DNA from: Labia minor
Taxonomy: Eukaryota; Arthropoda; Insecta; Dermaptera; Spongiphoridae
Direction of reading: 5' to 3'
Length of the DNA stretch: 64,000 nt
NCBI GenBank assembly: GCA_963082975.1
Contig: OY720349.1
Location: 62,990,501 to 63,054,500, forward strand
Shown piece after piece: positions 60,438 to 64,000 of this stretch. The position numbers and the translations under genes were made by a program. Every line of letters starts with the position of its first letter. Within the stretch, counting starts at the first letter, position 1. The notes beneath the pieces are model-generated. The model saw only the letters and a program-made list of their open reading frames with translations. It did not search any database and was not told where the DNA came from.

Positions 60438-60824
60438 GGCGTTTGGTCTGTACGCCTTTTTGAATCAGCTGAGAATGCCTTTGATTTTTTGGATTTCGAA
60501 ATGAAACCGCCACATTCGGGGCAACCTGAAATAAAACCTGCCTACCTAAGAAGATGCATGGTCTCCACTATTAGGAGTGGATCGCCCATGCTAATCGAAT
60601 CTATCCTACGCTCAAAAGGTTATCCAACAATTTGTTCCTATTCAGGCTATTCCCATTTTGGAACTGTGCTGAATTACCTTCCCGAATGCTCGTTCATTCG
60701 ATCCACCTCAAATACATTCTCAGCAATACAAAAAGGCACAATTCAGACATGGCATGCAATTAATACAACCCTTCTCTTATCATATTGGCATGGCACTTGC
60801 TTTATCCACCCACACTTTTCTATT
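60438..60824 (+). CDS. Unassigned 129-codon open frame
   Basis: Open from just after a TAA at 60435 to a stop at 60825-60827, in sequence of near-balanced composition surrounded by AT-rich DNA. The first ATG is at 60501, giving about 108 residues with EMKPPHSGQPEIKPAYLRRC and SILRSKGYPTICSYSGYSHF. It has five cysteines and no obvious signal peptide or membrane segment. No domain recognised. It is the longest frame here not explained by a transposon, but its composition alone makes open frames more likely. Confidence 0.25.
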
Positions 60825-60830
60825 TAATAA

Positions 60831-63135
60831 TTCTAAACTAATCTATGGATTAGTAGGATGAGAACCAGCATCCTTCGATGGAAGTAGGAAGCAACCTCCT
60901 GAAAATCTCTAACAACAAAATATAAGTATATTCCAATGATTAGTCCCCCCCTCCCCCCAGTGTAACGCAATTCGAATTACCTTTCTCTCTTCTGCTTCCT
61001 TTATCAATGATACTCATTCTTGAGAGATGTAATCTGAAATCCCCTAATCTCACTAAGTTCTAGAATCTATTTCCCTATAATTTTCTAATTAATATTATCA
61101 AAATAAAGAAAATCAATCAATCATAAATCAAATATAATTACTGTTATGTATGTTACATTTGACTTGAAATATTTTATTTAGAAATTGAAATTAATAAAAT
61201 TTATTGCTATTTGAATTTGTGCCATGCTAAATAAATAAATAACGATGATTACTTACATTTGGTGAGCTGTATGAAGGTCATTTCATTATCATCAGAGATG
61301 GAGAAGATAATCAAGAATTTGAATCAACATCCAGTAGAAGGAACGAAGATTGAATCATGAAATGGGGAAGAAAAAAAATAACATATTAGATTATAAAATT
61401 TTAAAATAGATAATTATAAATTGAATAAAAATCAAATTAATAATAAATACTGACCTCGAAGTTAATAAAATTTGATGTAACTCGCAGATTAAACTCGAAG
61501 TCTTGTATTGATATTCCATCTCACTCGACTGGATAAAAAAGAAATTCAATAAGATTAGTTATGTCATTTAAGAAAAAGAAAAATATAATAGATATAAAAA
61601 TAAATAATAAATAACATTATAATAATTGAAGAGGTGTAAGTTTTAAAAAAATATTATTTTATTTTTTCAGTAATATTACATTAAAATACTAAAATTCTAG
61701 AATTATCCTAGAGCCACTCCATTTTATGAATGGATGAATAAATTCATAAGTGTTTGAGTGGATTTTAATAGAAATACTTAAAAGTTATTATACTCAATTA
61801 AGTCATTAAAAAATTTCCTACAAAACACCACAAAACTAAAAATCTCTTCTTTCTTAAATATTAAAATGATTATGGGATGCCACAGTGGAAATAAATTACA
61901 TTTATCTTATTAATTTCATGAAGATATTCTTCTGTGTAATTGACATATAATAGAATTACCCTTAATTTACTTTCCAAAAGTGTTATATTATAATAATAAT
62001 AAATTGACAAAATAATATTCATTTTTCATTTGGATATTTCTATTCTAATTTATTATGATAAATTGCTTTTATTTATTTATTTTAAGAAATTTTATCAGAA
62101 TTGTTTTTTTTAATGATGTTATTAAGTATGAATAGGTATATAAATGCCCTTTAAAGTAGTATTGTATATTTTTTTTTTTGATAATGTTATTCTAATCACC
62201 TGTGTCAATCAATGATAAAGGCTTATTTATACTATTTTCCACCATTTTATTTTTATATGATATTAATTTTATTATTATATTGATTACAAATTGAAAATAT
62301 CATTTTATATTGAAACATTGAAAGCAATGTTGTTCTTTAATATATTCATAAAATTTAAATTTTGAAAATTGCAAAGATATTTCAAATGTTAAAATAAATA
62401 AATCGATTTAAATATCTATAATAGATTTAAAATGTTTTATTTTCAAATTAAAAAAAAAAATATGTTAATTATTCGAAGCATTTTCATCGAACAAAGTCTG
62501 TGATAAAGCCACTGGAATAAATTGAGATTAAATAAAACTAATTTGAGAAATTTTTTATTCAATTTATCCAAAATTTTTTTTTTTTTTTTTAATAGAAACT
62601 CCAATAAAATAATAATACGAGAATCGTAGAACAAAATTATTATTAAAGAGGATAAGATGTTGGTAAGTGAAAATATTAACTTGATTAAAATTGAATGGTA
62701 ATTTACCAACTGATTGATTGATTGATGTTGCAGTGTTATATTCATGGATTCAACACGAAGAAATTTATTTCCACACTGAAGACCGATGTATTAATTAAGA
62801 TTAGAAATAATAAATAAAATATTTTAAATTATATTAATTTTAAAAATAAATAGCGAAAGATTTAATAATTATTATAAATTTTTTAAAGAAAATTTAAAAA
62901 TAATTCTAACATTTTAAAGATGATTTTAATTTAAAAAAATATTTAATAAATATATTTAAAGAAAATTATATCTTATAATTTTGATTTTAATTATTATCAA
63001 AGAATTTGATTAAAAATTTATAATTATATATAAAGATACATATATAATTTTTCAATGAAAAATATTGAAATATTGTTTTTTTTTTTTAAAGTTTACTAAT
63101 AAAATCTTGGTTTTTAATTAATAAAATAAATAAAT
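60831..63135. other. AT-rich spacer
   Basis: A C-rich string (CCCCCCCTCCCCCCAG) lies near 60945-60960. A short patch at 61261-61380 is of ordinary composition, with a GTAAGT donor-like string on the minus strand at about 61255, but no convincing exon. Otherwise AT-rich. Confidence 0.4.
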
Positions 63136-63350
63136 CTTCAATTAATTCTTGATTAGTGAATGATTCAAGGGATGATTTCGGTGAATAGGACGGCGAGCGT
63201 CTTGCACTGCAAGGGGAATGAGAACTGAATGCGTTCGAGGCAGCAGCGCATCGGCCGGCAGGCATGCAGGTGGGGTCAGGCGGAGGAGACAGGAGAGGGG
63301 CGGGCGGGGTCGAGCGGAGGTGAACATTTTACAAAAAGCTTTTCTTGCAA
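63136..63350. repeat. GC-rich segment, related to 14185-14370
   Basis: CAATTAATTCTTGAT, then GGGATGATTTCGGTG, GGGGAATGAGAACTGAA, TTCGAGGCAGCAGCGCATCG and a G-rich end with GGGGCGGGCGGGGTC. Same order as the segment at 14.2 kb with substitutions and a 13-bp insertion. An open minus frame (63142-63327) is Pro/Leu-rich and not recognisable. Confidence 0.55.
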
Positions 63351-63711
63351 TTTATTACAAATAAATATTATATTAATTAAAGAAAAACATAAATATTAAT
63401 TTTTTTATAATTAATGGTGTTTTTAAATCGAACCGATAGAAACAATATTTAAATTTAATTCTTTTAAGATTTTAATGAAAAATTTATAAAATTTATAAAT
63501 ATAATTAATATATCAGTAAAAAGTTATATAAAATGCATTTTATAAAATGTAATTTTTAATAAAATATTTTTTTTAAGTTTATTATGGAAATGAATATTTT
63601 TCCTAAAAACATGGAAGTGGAGGGTGAGATAGAAATTGTTCAATTTTAAATTATCAATTGATTAAGGAGTGTGATATAACATAAATTTAATGAAAATACC
63701 TATAATAACAA
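63351..63711. other. AT-rich spacer
   Basis: Nothing recognised. Confidence 0.5.
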
Positions 63712-64000
63712 AATAAGTTGACCTGTGGCCAGGTCCGAGCCGACCGATGGTTTTAAGTAAATTAATTTCCAGCTGCAGAAACAATTTCAAATAATTTTAA
63801 TTATATCTATTAATGTATGCATTAATTTTAATTATATCTATTAATGTATGCATTAATTTTAATTATATCTATTAATGTAATAAAAACCAGATATGGATAT
63901 AACATAAATATTTTTAATTTTATTTTATATATAAGTAGGAGCTGGCTGTGACGTCATGAATGGCTGGATGACATCATATAATTTTAAATTAAGAAAAAAC
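63712..64000 (+). mobile_element. Family B copy 3, cut by the window end
   Basis: Begins AATAAGTTGACCTGTGGCC like the copy at 36212 and continues to the GACGTCATGAATGGCTGG block. A 31-bp unit starting TTTTAATTATATCTATTAAT is repeated almost three times at about 63795-63885, a copy-specific expansion. Confidence 0.8.

Noticed and set aside
61255-61380. Possible minus-strand exon ending at a GTAAGT donor
   Set aside because: The frame that reaches the donor meets a stop after about 22 codons and has no acceptor.

Overview
The window looks like a stretch of an AT-rich (roughly three quarters A+T by eye) arthropod nuclear genome, most likely an insect. The reasons are the repertoire of mobile DNA (hAT, mariner, Helitron and Helentron-like elements, a tRNA-derived SINE, LINE tails with the RWAGHVARM-type motif), TA- and 8-bp-flanked insertions, long AT spacers and the absence of bacterial gene structure. 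The species cannot be fixed. No retrovirus, LTR element or Polinton was seen, and no complete host gene was recognised. The window behaves as a gene-poor intron or intergenic tract filled with decayed transposons.

Layout. 1-12.4 kb: AT-rich DNA with a hAT MITE (1214-1629), a foldback repeat (3818-4247), a mariner remnant (about 6.8-7.2 kb), three copies of a Helentron-like non-autonomous family (called HINE1 here) and one unassigned open frame (8715-8939, minus). 12.8-20.2 kb: a nest of four insertions, each with matching target duplications: a hAT MITE holds a larger hAT with a decayed transposase, which holds a third hAT, which holds an internally deleted mariner. 21.0-27.1 kb: a fourth hAT, then Helitrons, one inserted into another of the same family in opposite orientation, with a LINE remnant and a HINE1 inside. 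29.1 kb: a SINE with a perfect target duplication. 30.7-31.0 kb: a GC-rich island with GAGA repeats. 34.2-35.1 kb: a mariner-like element whose two arms are inverted copies of its own 3' end. 36.2-50.6 kb: repeat family B, further HINE1 copies, two hAT remnants, a MITE, a sister HINE family and an endonuclease-like reading frame abutting a family-B copy. 53.2-53.8 kb: a near-perfect HINE1 palindrome. 54.6-64 kb: a hAT MITE, a LINE tail, a Helitron 5' end, an unassigned 130-codon open frame, a GC-rich segment related to one at 14.2 kb, and a family-B copy running off the window.

How it fits together. The most coherent signal is the rolling-circle set. HINE1, its sister families and family B have terminal palindromes plus subterminal inverted repeats. 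Sister families keep the architecture while both arms of the palindrome change together. Several families, including canonical Helitrons, also share an internal module: a GTCTGT-type simple repeat followed by a GATGAAATTTGG-like block, read inward from one terminus. Family names (HINE1, C, D, B; hAT-A to E; Helitron M and P) are local labels. All assignments come from reading the sequence; no database was searched.
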